DNA from: Hyphomicrobium_A sp963782555 | Lineage (GTDB): Bacteria; Pseudomonadota; Alphaproteobacteria; Rhizobiales; Hyphomicrobiaceae | Length of the DNA stretch: 64,000 nucleotides | Direction of reading: 5' to 3' | NCBI GenBank assembly: GCA_963782555.1 | Contig: CAWAKB010000001.1 | Span: 558,001-622,000 of the forward strand | Shown here: one piece after another, positions 34,834 through 43,580 of the stretch | How the letters are laid out: the number at the start of each line of letters is the position of its first letter | Position numbering within the stretch: position 1 is the first letter of the stretch | Notes under the pieces: generated by a model | Database searches by the model: none | What the model was told of the DNA's origin: nothing | Seen by the model: the letters and a program-made list of their open reading frames with translations, nothing else | Made by a program: the position numbers and the translations under genes

Positions 34834-36735
34834 CTAGTCGCCGACCCCCAAGGCCTTGTGCAGATCGGCGAGGACGGTAACGGCGTCTTGGCCCGCGAAA
34901 AGAAAACCGTCGACGCCAGCGGCCTTGAGCGCGGCCTCGTCATTGCCAGGCCGCGCTGCCATAAGCACGCGGACAGCGCCTGCTGCCTTCAAGGCTTTGG
35001 CGGCCGCTTGGGCCTCTTTGGCATAGATTGCGTCTGAAGAGCAAAGGCACGCGATGTCGGCGCCTGATGCCTTGAAGGCATCGGCGGCGGCACTGGGGCT
35101 CGCATACCCGTCGCTGGTGAGCCCCTCGATGCCGCCGGCCGCCAGGAAGTTCCACACCCAGGTTGAGCGCGTGTTGTGCTCGACGATCTGACCAAGATTG
35201 GCGAGAAAGACGCGCGGACGCGCACCGGTCTTGGCAAGGTGCGCGCCTGCGGCGTCGCGCAAGGTTTCGAATGGCTCGGCCAGACGGTGGGGCTCGAGCG
35301 GGCGCACTTGGCGTTCGCCGGTGACCGGCGGCGGCGCCGGATTGGGCACGACCTTCACGCCGTCCTCGCCCAGCAAAGGAAAGACGGAGACGCCCGTCAG
35401 CTGCATGCGGCCGTTGGCGACCGCCTTGACACGCGCTTCGACGACGCGCGCGATTTCGTCCTGGAGCGCGCCTGAGGCTAGCGCGCTGGCGATGCCGCCT
35501 TTGCTCTCGATGTCCTGGAACAGCGCCCACGCCTTGGTGGCAAGCTCAGCTGTCAGCTGCTCGACATACCAAGAGCCGCCGACAGGATCGACGACGCGGC
35601 CAAGCGCCAATTCCTCCTGCAACACGAGCTGTGTGTTGCGGGCGATGCGCCGCGCAAAGCGGTCCGGGGCACCGAGCGCCCAGGTGTAGGGCAGCACGGT
35701 GATGGCGTCGGCACCGCCGAACGCCGCGGCGGCGCAGGCGGCGGTCGTACGCAGCATATTCGTCCACGGATCGCGCTTTGCCATCATGCGCGCCGATGTG
35801 ACGGCGGTGAGGTGCATTGTTGCAGCCGAAGCGCTTGCGGCCTCGGCAATGCGCGCAATGAGCGTGCGGGCGGCACGTACCTTGGCGGCGTTGAGGAACA
35901 GATCGGTGTCGACCGAAAGCGCGAAAGCGATGCGGGGAAATGCGACCTCTGGCGTGACGCTGGAGGCCTCGAAGGCGCGCAGATAAGTGACCAGCGCTGC
36001 GGCGAGGAAGGCCAGCTCCTGCGCCTCGCTGGCGCCGGCCTCATGCGGAACGGTGGCATCGACGAGGACGGTGGTGAGAGGCATGCCGCTGGCGTGGGCA
36101 TCGGTGGCGAGCTTCACGGTGTCGGCGAGCGCAGCTGCGAGCGGGGCCCAGGCGACGCCGAAGCGGGCCAGCGTGCCGATGGGATCGAGGTTGAGGCGAG
36201 AGACGGCCGTGCCGGGCTTAGCTTTGAGCATCGCGAGCGCACCGAGAAGGTGGCGCGCGGCAGTCAAGCCCTCGAGGCCGCTGGCGAGGGCCACAGGAGC
36301 AAAGTCGAGGTGGGCGCCAGCCAGCACAGAGGCCATGTCCGCGGCGCTTGCAATCTTTACGCCGACTTGCCCCGGCCCTGCGATTTGCAGCACGGCGCCG
36401 GTGGCGCCGCCCTCCAGCTCCTCCAGGATCTCGGCGTTGGCCGCCTTTGGATCGGGCTCGGTGACCCGTTGTGTAATCTGCCACCCGGGGCCGTCGGCCT
36501 TGGCAGTCGTGCCGCGGGTGAAAGGAGCCGCTCCGGGAATGGCGCCCTGGGCGTCGGCGAGCGCATCGGCGCGCGTGTAGAGCGGCTTGATGCGCAACCC
36601 GTCTGCCGTCCGCGCAACGAGCCGCTTGTCGAAATCCGCGCCCTTCAGCGCCTTCTCGACGAGTTGGCGCCACTGGTCGTAGTCGGCGGGCGCAAACCCG
36701 CCTGCAAGCTCGAGGGGCGCGCGTGTCTCCGTCAT
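34834..36735 (-). CDS. mutA: Methylmalonyl-CoA mutase small (beta) subunit
   Basis: 633 aa. YDQWRQLVEKALKGADFDK begins the family; the barrel domain includes IKPLYTRADA, RNTQLVLQEELALGRVVDPV and GGSWYVEQLT. The C-terminal cobalamin-binding-like domain (from about residue 510) lacks the DxHxxG cobalt-ligand motif, as expected for the non-catalytic small subunit. With the large subunit it interconverts methylmalonyl-CoA and succinyl-CoA. The large-subunit gene, often adjacent, is not found next to it. Divergent from the HerA-like gene. Confidence 0.93.
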   Translation of the reverse strand: MTETRAPLELAGGFAPADYDQWRQLVEKALKGADFDKRLVARTADGLRIKPLYTRADALADAQGAIPGAAPFTRGTTAKADGPGWQITQRVTEPDPKAANAEILEELEGGATGAVLQIAGPGQVGVKIASAADMASVLAGAHLDFAPVALASGLEGLTAARHLLGALAMLKAKPGTAVSRLNLDPIGTLARFGVAWAPLAAALADTVKLATDAHASGMPLTTVLVDATVPHEAGASEAQELAFLAAALVTYLRAFEASSVTPEVAFPRIAFALSVDTDLFLNAAKVRAARTLIARIAEAASASAATMHLTAVTSARMMAKRDPWTNMLRTTAACAAAAFGGADAITVLPYTWALGAPDRFARRIARNTQLVLQEELALGRVVDPVGGSWYVEQLTAELATKAWALFQDIESKGGIASALASGALQDEIARVVEARVKAVANGRMQLTGVSVFPLLGEDGVKVVPNPAPPPVTGERQVRPLEPHRLAEPFETLRDAAGAHLAKTGARPRVFLANLGQIVEHNTRSTWVWNFLAAGGIEGLTSDGYASPSAAADAFKASGADIACLCSSDAIYAKEAQAAAKALKAAGAVRVLMAARPGNDEAALKAAGVDGFLFAGQDAVTVLADLHKALGVGD

Positions 36736-37036
36736 GTTTGCGAGATCCTCACGTGGTCGTTGCGCCTTGCCTCGGCAGGGCGTGGCCGGCGCGTTCCGTC
36801 GTGCTCCAGCCTTCTCTATAGTCGCTCGCCACTCGGTTTCGCACGCCCAAATCGCCTGTCGCGGAAGGTCCGCGTCGCTTCAACGCGCCATGCATAGAGC
36901 TTCTGCATTTGGCCTCTGGCTTCCCCCGGTCGGTCATGCAACTGATGTTTGCAAAGGGTTACCCCCCATGCCAAGAGGGCAAGTGGTCGAGCGCTTGAGT
37001 TCGCGCTCCCTTAGAGGTCGAAAGCCGGAGACGCTC
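36736..37036. other. Intergenic spacer between mutA and the HerA-like gene
   Basis: About 300 bp between divergent genes. An open frame runs through it into the HerA-like gene but its sequence has no family features. I see no clear promoter, operator or repeat. Confidence 0.5.
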
Positions 37037-38521
37037 ATGGGCCAGGCGGTGCTGCAGGACGGCAAAATCTATCTCGGTAAAAGCGTTAAGCCTGAATACC
37101 TGGATCTGAGCTTGGCGAACCGCCATGGCCTGATCACCGGCGCCACCGGCACGGGCAAGACGGTCACCCTGCAGGTAATGGCCGAAGGTTTCTCCCGCGC
37201 CGGCGTTCCAGTCTTCGCTTCCGACATCAAGGGCGATCTCTCCGGTATCGCGGCTGCCGGGACTCCGAAGGACTTCATCGTGAAGCGCGCCGCCGAGGTC
37301 GGGCTCGACAATTTCCGTTACGAAGCTAGCCCCTGCGTGTTCTGGGATGTGCTCGGTACCTTGGGCCATCCGGTGCGCGCGACCGTTGAGGACATGGGTG
37401 CCTTACTGTTGTCGCGCATGCTGGAGCTCAACGACGTGCAGGAGGGCGTGTTGAACATTGCCTTCCGCGTAGCGTCCGACGAGAAACTGACGCTCATCGA
37501 CCTCCCCGACCTGCGCGCCATTGTGAACAACGTCGCCGAGCGCTCCAAGGAGCTCACCACCAAGTACGGCAACGTGGCGACGAGCTCGGTCGGTGCCATT
37601 CAGCGCCGCTTGCTGGTGCTGGAGGAGCAGGGCGCCGCCCACTTCTTCGGCGAGCCGGCGCTCGACATCTGGGATTTCATCCGCACCGCCCAGGACGGAC
37701 GCGGCATCGTCAACATCCTCGCCGCCGACAAGCTAATGGAGAAGCCGCGGCTCTATGCGACGTTCCTTCTCTGGATGCTCACCAAGCTGTGGCAGACGCT
37801 GCCCGAGGTCGGCGACCAGCCCAAGCCCAAGCTCGTGTTCTTCTTTGACGAGGCGCACTTGCTGTTCGACGACGCGCCCGGCGCGCTCATGGACCGCATT
37901 GAGCAGATCGCGCGCCTCGTGCGCTCGAAGGGCGTCGGCGTCTACTTCGTCACGCAGAACCCGCTCGACGTGCCCGACAAGGTGTCGGCCCAGCTCGGCA
38001 ACCGCGTCCAGCACGCGCTGCGTGCCTATACGCCGCAAGAGCAGCGGGCCGTGAAGGCCGCCGCCGCCACTTTTCGCCCCAACCCCGAGATCGACACCGA
38101 GCGCGCCATCCTCGAGCTCAAGGTAGGCGAGGCGCTCGTCTCCATGCTGGAGAATAAGGGCGAGCCCTCGATGGTACAGCGCACGTTGATCCGGCCACCC
38201 GAGGGACGCATCGGCCCGATCTCGGAGGCGGAGCGGCACAGCCTCATCGCGGCGAGCCCGTTCTTCGGCAAGTACGAGGAGGCCAAGGATCGCGACAGCG
38301 CGCACGAGATGCTGGACCGACGCGCCAAGGAGGCGCCCGCGGAGCCCAATGGCACCGGCGGGGGATGGCTCGACAGCGTGTTCGGCAGCAGCCGAGGTCC
38401 CACGGGACGCCGGCGCCAGGGCATGGGCCAGATGATCGCCCGGGATCTTGAGCGTTCGTTGGCGCGGAGCGCGGCCTCGACGATCAGAAGCATCATCATC
38501 AAAGCGATCCGGGGCCGCTGA
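37037..38521 (+). CDS. HerA-like ATPase (DUF853, helicase HerA-like)
   Basis: 494 aa from ATG 37037 with GGAG 7 nt upstream. GLITGATGTGKTVTLQ is the Walker A motif near residue 40, LVFFFDEAHLLFDD the Walker B motif near 275, and GVYFVTQNPLDVPDKV a sensor region. This FtsK/HerA-type fold forms hexameric DNA translocases, and DUF853 members are widespread in proteobacteria without an agreed role. The C-terminal 60 residues are basic and unique (ARDLERSLARSAASTIRSI). No nuclease gene of the NurA type lies nearby. Confidence 0.92.
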   Translation: MGQAVLQDGKIYLGKSVKPEYLDLSLANRHGLITGATGTGKTVTLQVMAEGFSRAGVPVFASDIKGDLSGIAAAGTPKDFIVKRAAEVGLDNFRYEASPCVFWDVLGTLGHPVRATVEDMGALLLSRMLELNDVQEGVLNIAFRVASDEKLTLIDLPDLRAIVNNVAERSKELTTKYGNVATSSVGAIQRRLLVLEEQGAAHFFGEPALDIWDFIRTAQDGRGIVNILAADKLMEKPRLYATFLLWMLTKLWQTLPEVGDQPKPKLVFFFDEAHLLFDDAPGALMDRIEQIARLVRSKGVGVYFVTQNPLDVPDKVSAQLGNRVQHALRAYTPQEQRAVKAAAATFRPNPEIDTERAILELKVGEALVSMLENKGEPSMVQRTLIRPPEGRIGPISEAERHSLIAASPFFGKYEEAKDRDSAHEMLDRRAKEAPAEPNGTGGGWLDSVFGSSRGPTGRRRQGMGQMIARDLERSLARSAASTIRSIIIKAIRGR

Positions 38522-38602
38522 CGCGAGTTGACGCAGCGCAAGACCGCGCCGTCGTGCTGCGCTATGCTGCCCGTCTCCGGGGAACGCGCAAAAGAGTTGC
38601 TA

Positions 38603-39043
38603 ATGAGAAAATTCATCAAGGCCGCCGCGGCAACGCTGGCGCTGGGGGGCGCCATCCTCGCCGGTCCTGTTTGGGGCGCGGGAGACGACGGGACCTACCA
38701 GGCCACCGATAACAATGCGCCCGCCTCGGATACGGTGGCCAAGGGACGGGCCATCCTCGAGGCCAACTGCGCACGCTGCCACGCGATCGGCATGGACGAC
38801 ACGAGCCATCACGAGGAGGCGCCGCCGTTCCGCGTCGTCGTCACGCGCTATCCGCCCGAGGATCTCGCCGAGGCGCTGGCTGAAGGCATCATTTCCGGCC
38901 ATCCCGACATGCCCGAGTTCGTGTTTCAGCCGGACCAGATCGAGGCGATCCTCGCGTATCTCGACACGCTGACGCCCAAGCCGGAAGCGGAGCCCGAGGA
39001 GGACAAGGACGCGGAGCCCGAAACCGACAAAAACAAAAAGTGA
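38603..39043 (+). CDS. Class I c-type cytochrome
   Basis: 146 aa from ATG 38603; ATG 38564 is possible. A signal peptide (AAAATLALGGAILAGPVWG) is followed by GRAILEANCARCHAIG with the CxxCH haem site near residue 57, and a candidate methionine ligand in HPDMPEFVFQPDQIEAIL near 114. A 25-residue acidic tail (PEAEPEEDKDAEPETDKNKK) ends the protein. It is a periplasmic electron carrier; its partner is unknown. The gene follows the HerA-like gene by 81 nt and ends at a bidirectional terminator. Confidence 0.9.
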   Translation: MRKFIKAAAATLALGGAILAGPVWGAGDDGTYQATDNNAPASDTVAKGRAILEANCARCHAIGMDDTSHHEEAPPFRVVVTRYPPEDLAEALAEGIISGHPDMPEFVFQPDQIEAILAYLDTLTPKPEAEPEEDKDAEPETDKNKK

Positions 39044-39073
39044 GGGCCCGCTGCGGGCCTGAGCGAAAACGCA

Positions 39074-39103
39074 AACGGCGCCCTGCGATGTGCGGGCGCC
39101 GTT
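39074..39103. terminator. Bidirectional terminator between cytochrome c and sodB
   Basis: AACGGCGCCC (39074-39083) and GGGCGCCGTT (39094-39103) form a perfect 10-bp stem with a 10-nt loop. TGTGCTTT follows on the plus strand, and TGCGTTTTCGCTC on the minus strand. It lies between two converging genes and can serve both. Confidence 0.75.
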
Positions 39104-39128
39104 GTGCTTTATCAAGACGCGGGGCTAA

Positions 39129-39719
39129 TCAGCCCGCCAGCGACTCGACGTGCTCCCAGTTGATGAGGTTGTCGAACCAGGCTTCGAGATACTTGGGGCG
39201 CGCGTTGCGATAGTCGATGTAGTAGCTGTGCTCCCACACGTCGCAGCCGAGGATCGGTGTGGCGCCATGCATCAACGGGTTCTCGCCGTTGGGCGTCTTC
39301 ATCACCTCCAGCTTGCCGTTCTTCAGGACGAGCCAGGCCCAGCCTGAGCCGAATTGCGTCTTTCCGGCCTCGATGAAGTCGTTGCGCACCTTGTCGTAGC
39401 CGCCGATGTCAGCGATGAGCTTCTCAACCTTGCCGGGGAGCTTCTTGCCGCCGCCGCCCTTCTTCATCCATTGCCAGAACTGGATGTGGTTGAAGTGCTG
39501 GCCGACGTTGTTGATGATCGGCTGGTTCTTGTCGGCATAGGCCTCCTTGCAGATCTCCTCGATGCTCTTGCCCTCGTACTTGGTGCCGGGGACGAGCTTG
39601 TTGGCCATGTCGACGTAGGCCTGATGGTGTTTGTCGTGATGGAACTGCAACGTCTCGGCCGACATGAACGGCCCGAGCGCGTCGTACGCGTAGGGTAGGG
39701 CTGGGAGCGTGAATGTCAT
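39129..39719 (-). CDS. sodB: Superoxide dismutase, Fe/Mn type (probably Fe)
   Basis: 196 aa from ATG 39719, with GGAGG about 10 nt upstream. It has FTLPALPYAYDALGPFMSAE, FHHDKHHQAYV with two metal histidines, NHIQFWQWM, GSGWAWLVL, and DVWEHSYYIDYRN with the metal aspartate and histidine. The Q in NVGQHFNHIQFWQ and the short length point to the iron form. It removes superoxide in the cytoplasm. An EcfG-type promoter at 39811-39836 gives an expected leader of about 85 nt. Confidence 0.96.
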   Translation of the reverse strand: MTFTLPALPYAYDALGPFMSAETLQFHHDKHHQAYVDMANKLVPGTKYEGKSIEEICKEAYADKNQPIINNVGQHFNHIQFWQWMKKGGGGKKLPGKVEKLIADIGGYDKVRNDFIEAGKTQFGSGWAWLVLKNGKLEVMKTPNGENPLMHGATPILGCDVWEHSYYIDYRNARPKYLEAWFDNLINWEHVESLAG

Positions 39720-39810
39720 GATCTCGGGCCTCCGAAATGGGGGTTCAGCATCGCAGAAAATGCCAATGGGTGCGGAGGCGCGACCGTACCGAGTTGCTGC
39801 CCTGAAATCA

Positions 39811-39836
39811 AACACACGATAGAGAGGCGCGGTTCC
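39811..39836 (-). promoter_or_regulatory. Predicted EcfG promoter of sodB
   Basis: On the minus strand GGAAC (39836-39832) is followed by 17 nt and TGTT (39814-39811). It has the same total spacing as the ligD promoter. It reads towards sodB, whose start codon is about 92 nt downstream of the -10 element. The first -10 base differs from the consensus C. Confidence 0.5.
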
Positions 39837-40303
39837 CGATCGGAAGCGGCCGAGGAGCGCCCAAGGAGTAAGGAGCGCAGCGACCCTGAGCGCTGCGCCC
39901 CTTTGGATCACTCCGGGGAAGATAGGATTTCAGGGTGGTGTGAGCCTAGCCGCGGCCAAATGAATGGCATCTGAACGGCTTATTCATCGCTCGCATAGCT
40001 TGCCCCTGCCGGCCATTTCTGCCGAGCGGATTTCCACTTACAACATTCCAAATAAAGAAGAACGCGCCAAAGAATAATGTGCACGATGAGTGTTAGCTGA
40101 GATTGTTTTCTGGGCTACGACTGTAAGTGTCGTTCAATGCGCGTTTTGGTTGCATATTTCCAACGTATCGCCCGCCGATACGAATGGGCAATCTTTTTAT
40201 GTTGAGCTTGACAAATCACGGGCAAAAAGTAATTCAACCCAGCATGAAAAAGAAGAAGAATAGCAGACAGCCAATATCACGGGCACAGAGGAAGGGAAGT
40301 CGG
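39837..40303. other. AT-rich intergenic region upstream of the H-NS gene
   Basis: This stretch, and above all 39950-40300, is clearly richer in A and T than the rest of the window, with many runs of A and T (ATTCCAAATAAAGAAGAA, GCAATCTTTTTATG). It holds no convincing gene. It is a likely promoter and autoregulatory region for the H-NS protein, since such proteins bind AT-rich DNA. Confidence 0.55.
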
Positions 40304-40615
40304 ATGGCCACCGTCAACGTCGACAAGATGTCGCTGAAAGACCTGATCGAACTGGAAGCGAAAGTGCAGAGGGCGATCAGCGTTGCCCGCGATCGAGAGC
40401 GGGCCGAGGTGAAACAGGCGATGGCGGCCTTGGCGGAGAAGCGGGGCTTTTCTGTTTCTGAATTGTTCGGCGGTCGCGGCCGCGGCAAGGGAAGTGCTGC
40501 CAAATACGTGAACCCCGACAATCGCACCGAGACTTGGACAGGGCGCGGACGCAAGCCGAATTGGCTGGTGGCCAAGCTCAAGAAGGGCGCCAATATGGCC
40601 GATTTCGCTATTTGA
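40304..40615 (+). CDS. H-NS family nucleoid protein (HvrA type)
   Basis: 103 aa from ATG 40304, chosen because GAAGGGAAG lies 5 nt upstream and the protein start MATVNVDKMSLKDLIELEAK fits the family. The N-terminal half is a coiled-coil oligomerisation region (to about residue 45). The C-terminal half has the DNA-binding domain KYVNPDNRTETWTGRGRKPN followed by WLVAKLKKG. It should bind AT-rich DNA and silence genes, as HvrA does in Rhodobacter. Confidence 0.92.
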   Translation: MATVNVDKMSLKDLIELEAKVQRAISVARDRERAEVKQAMAALAEKRGFSVSELFGGRGRGKGSAAKYVNPDNRTETWTGRGRKPNWLVAKLKKGANMADFAI

Positions 40616-40675
40616 CCTGGCGCTCTGCAGTCCCGTCAAAGGGCTGAGAAACGCGCTCGGTATTTCTCCTTCATC

Positions 40676-40701
40676 GGCCGCACCGCTTCCGTGGTGCGGC
40701 C
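40676..40701 (+). terminator. Hairpin after the H-NS gene
   Basis: GGCCGCACC (40676-40684) pairs perfectly with GGTGCGGCC (40693-40701), leaving an 8-nt loop. It lies about 60 nt after the stop codon. No T-run follows, so its terminator role is tentative. Confidence 0.5.
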
Positions 40702-41170
40702 CATCCTATTCTTGCGAGGGAGGCTGCAGATTGGTTTCGATGCAGTGCCCTAGGGCTGGTCCTTGACATGTGAGGCGCGCATCTTTGACGTGCAATTTCC
40801 GACGCATGTTTGAGCGTTCAAAAAGCCCTTCAAAGGGTGGTTCCGCATAAGGTGAAGGTCGAATTTGCCGCACCCTTGTCGACGGCAAATGCTTCTCTCG
40901 ACCCGAGATTTCCGGCTCGCCGTAGACGGGGTCAGCACGGTCGCGCGGCGTGCGATCGTGCGCAAGGTGACGCCAATCCGCTCATCGGCGAAGCCAGCGG
41001 CCAGAAGACCCTCCGCTCGCCCGCAGGCTTTCCCCGTCTGGGGTTCCGGCAGTCGCCTGACACGTCCTCTCACGGCCTTCAGGGTCGGGGCAGGGGGTAA
41101 GCCAAAATTAAGAGCTGCCTCTCGATAGTCGGCCGCTCTGGAGGCCGATCCGCTCTCGGGCGGAGACTTT
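40702..41170. other. Gene-poor stretch upstream of groESL
   Basis: About 470 bp with open frames on both strands whose sequences look unlike proteins and begin inside the CIRCE element or without a ribosome-binding site. I recognise no gene, RNA or repeat here. A decayed gene cannot be ruled out. Confidence 0.45.
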
Positions 41171-41197
41171 CTAGCACTCATGCCTTGACAGTGCTAA
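41171..41197. promoter_or_regulatory. CIRCE element (HrcA operator) of groESL
   Basis: CTAGCACTC (41171-41179), nine nt, CAGTGCTAA (41189-41197). This matches the CIRCE consensus TTAGCACTC-N9-GAGTGCTAA with one mismatch in each arm. HrcA should bind it and repress groES-groEL at normal temperature. It overlaps the -35 element of the promoter. Confidence 0.85.
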
Positions 41198-41214
41198 CAG
41201 CCCTGGAGCATATA
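41185..41214 (+). promoter_or_regulatory. Predicted groESL promoter
   Basis: TTGACA (41185-41190) is followed by 18 nt and CATATA (41209-41214). The -35 hexamer is a perfect sigma70 match and lies inside the CIRCE element, so HrcA binding would exclude RNA polymerase. Predicted leader is about 125 nt. Confidence 0.6.
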
Positions 41215-41344
41215 GCCCGCGCGGGCGCCGTGCCGGCCTAGGGAGGGCCGAGCGGCAGGCCCGCTGTCCGCGCGACCTAGCGGGTGTCCCGCGGTGCGCG
41301 CAATTTGAAATGCCCAAACACCAATCAATTACGAGGGTGATCAG

Positions 41345-41659
41345 ATGAAGTTCCGTCCTCTGCACGATCGTGTCGTCATCCGCCGCGTCGAGGAAGACAC
41401 CAAGACCAGCGGCGGCATCATCATTCCAGATACCGCCAAGGAAAAGCCCATGCAGGGCGAGGTGATCGCAGTGGGTCCCGGCGCGCGCGACGAGGCCGGC
41501 AAGCTCGTGCCTCTCGACGTCAAGGTCGGAGACCGTGTGCTGTTCGGCAAGTGGAGCGGCACTGAGGTCAAGATCGATGGCGAGGAGCTCGTCATCATGA
41601 AAGAGAGCGACATCTTCGGCATCGTCGAAGGCAAGGCCAGCGTCCGCGCCGCAGCCTGA
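41345..41659 (+). CDS. groES: Co-chaperonin GroES
   Basis: 104 aa. MKFRPLHDRVVIRRVEEDTK starts the protein, the mobile loop TSGGIIIPDTAKEKP binds GroEL, and GDRVLFGKWSGTEVKIDGEE is the conserved core. It caps the GroEL cage during protein folding. The first gene of the CIRCE-controlled operon; GroEL starts 56 nt after its stop codon. Confidence 0.98.
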   Translation: MKFRPLHDRVVIRRVEEDTKTSGGIIIPDTAKEKPMQGEVIAVGPGARDEAGKLVPLDVKVGDRVLFGKWSGTEVKIDGEELVIMKESDIFGIVEGKASVRAAA

Positions 41660-41715
41660 TAAGGCTCGCCCCATCAGCACAACAACAATTGTCCCATCGA
41701 TAGGAGCTGCTTCAC

Positions 41716-43353
<1,638 letters not shown>

Positions 43354-43380
43354 ATTGCCGCTTGGTTGTGGACGAAGGGA

Positions 43381-43409
43381 AAAGCCCCGGCTTCGGTCGG
43401 GGCTTTTTT
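43381..43409 (+). terminator. Rho-independent terminator of groESL
   Basis: AAAGCCCCG (43381-43389) pairs with CGGGGCTTT (43398-43406), and the strand continues with more Ts to 43409. It lies 28 nt after the groEL stop codon. Confidence 0.9.
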
Positions 43410-43580
43410 CTGATTCTCAGCGTATTTGTGGTCAAGTGTGGCTCGTTGGTCGCAGAGCATTGTCCCGGACTTGACGGTAGGGTCCGAAGCTTGCCCTATG
43501 CCAGCTCTCCTAAATGCGTCGTGGCCCAGTCGAGGCCTTTTTCTCCATCTAGCTTGATAGGTGCTTTTGGAGACCGAGGA

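Noticed and set aside
34834..36735. Loss of the cobalamin ligand motif in the methylmalonyl-CoA mutase gene as a sign of decay
   Set aside because: The small subunit normally lacks this motif, so this is expected.
40750..41181. Possible 143-residue gene upstream of groESL on the minus strand
   Set aside because: Its start lies inside the CIRCE element, there is no ribosome-binding site, and the sequence resembles no protein.
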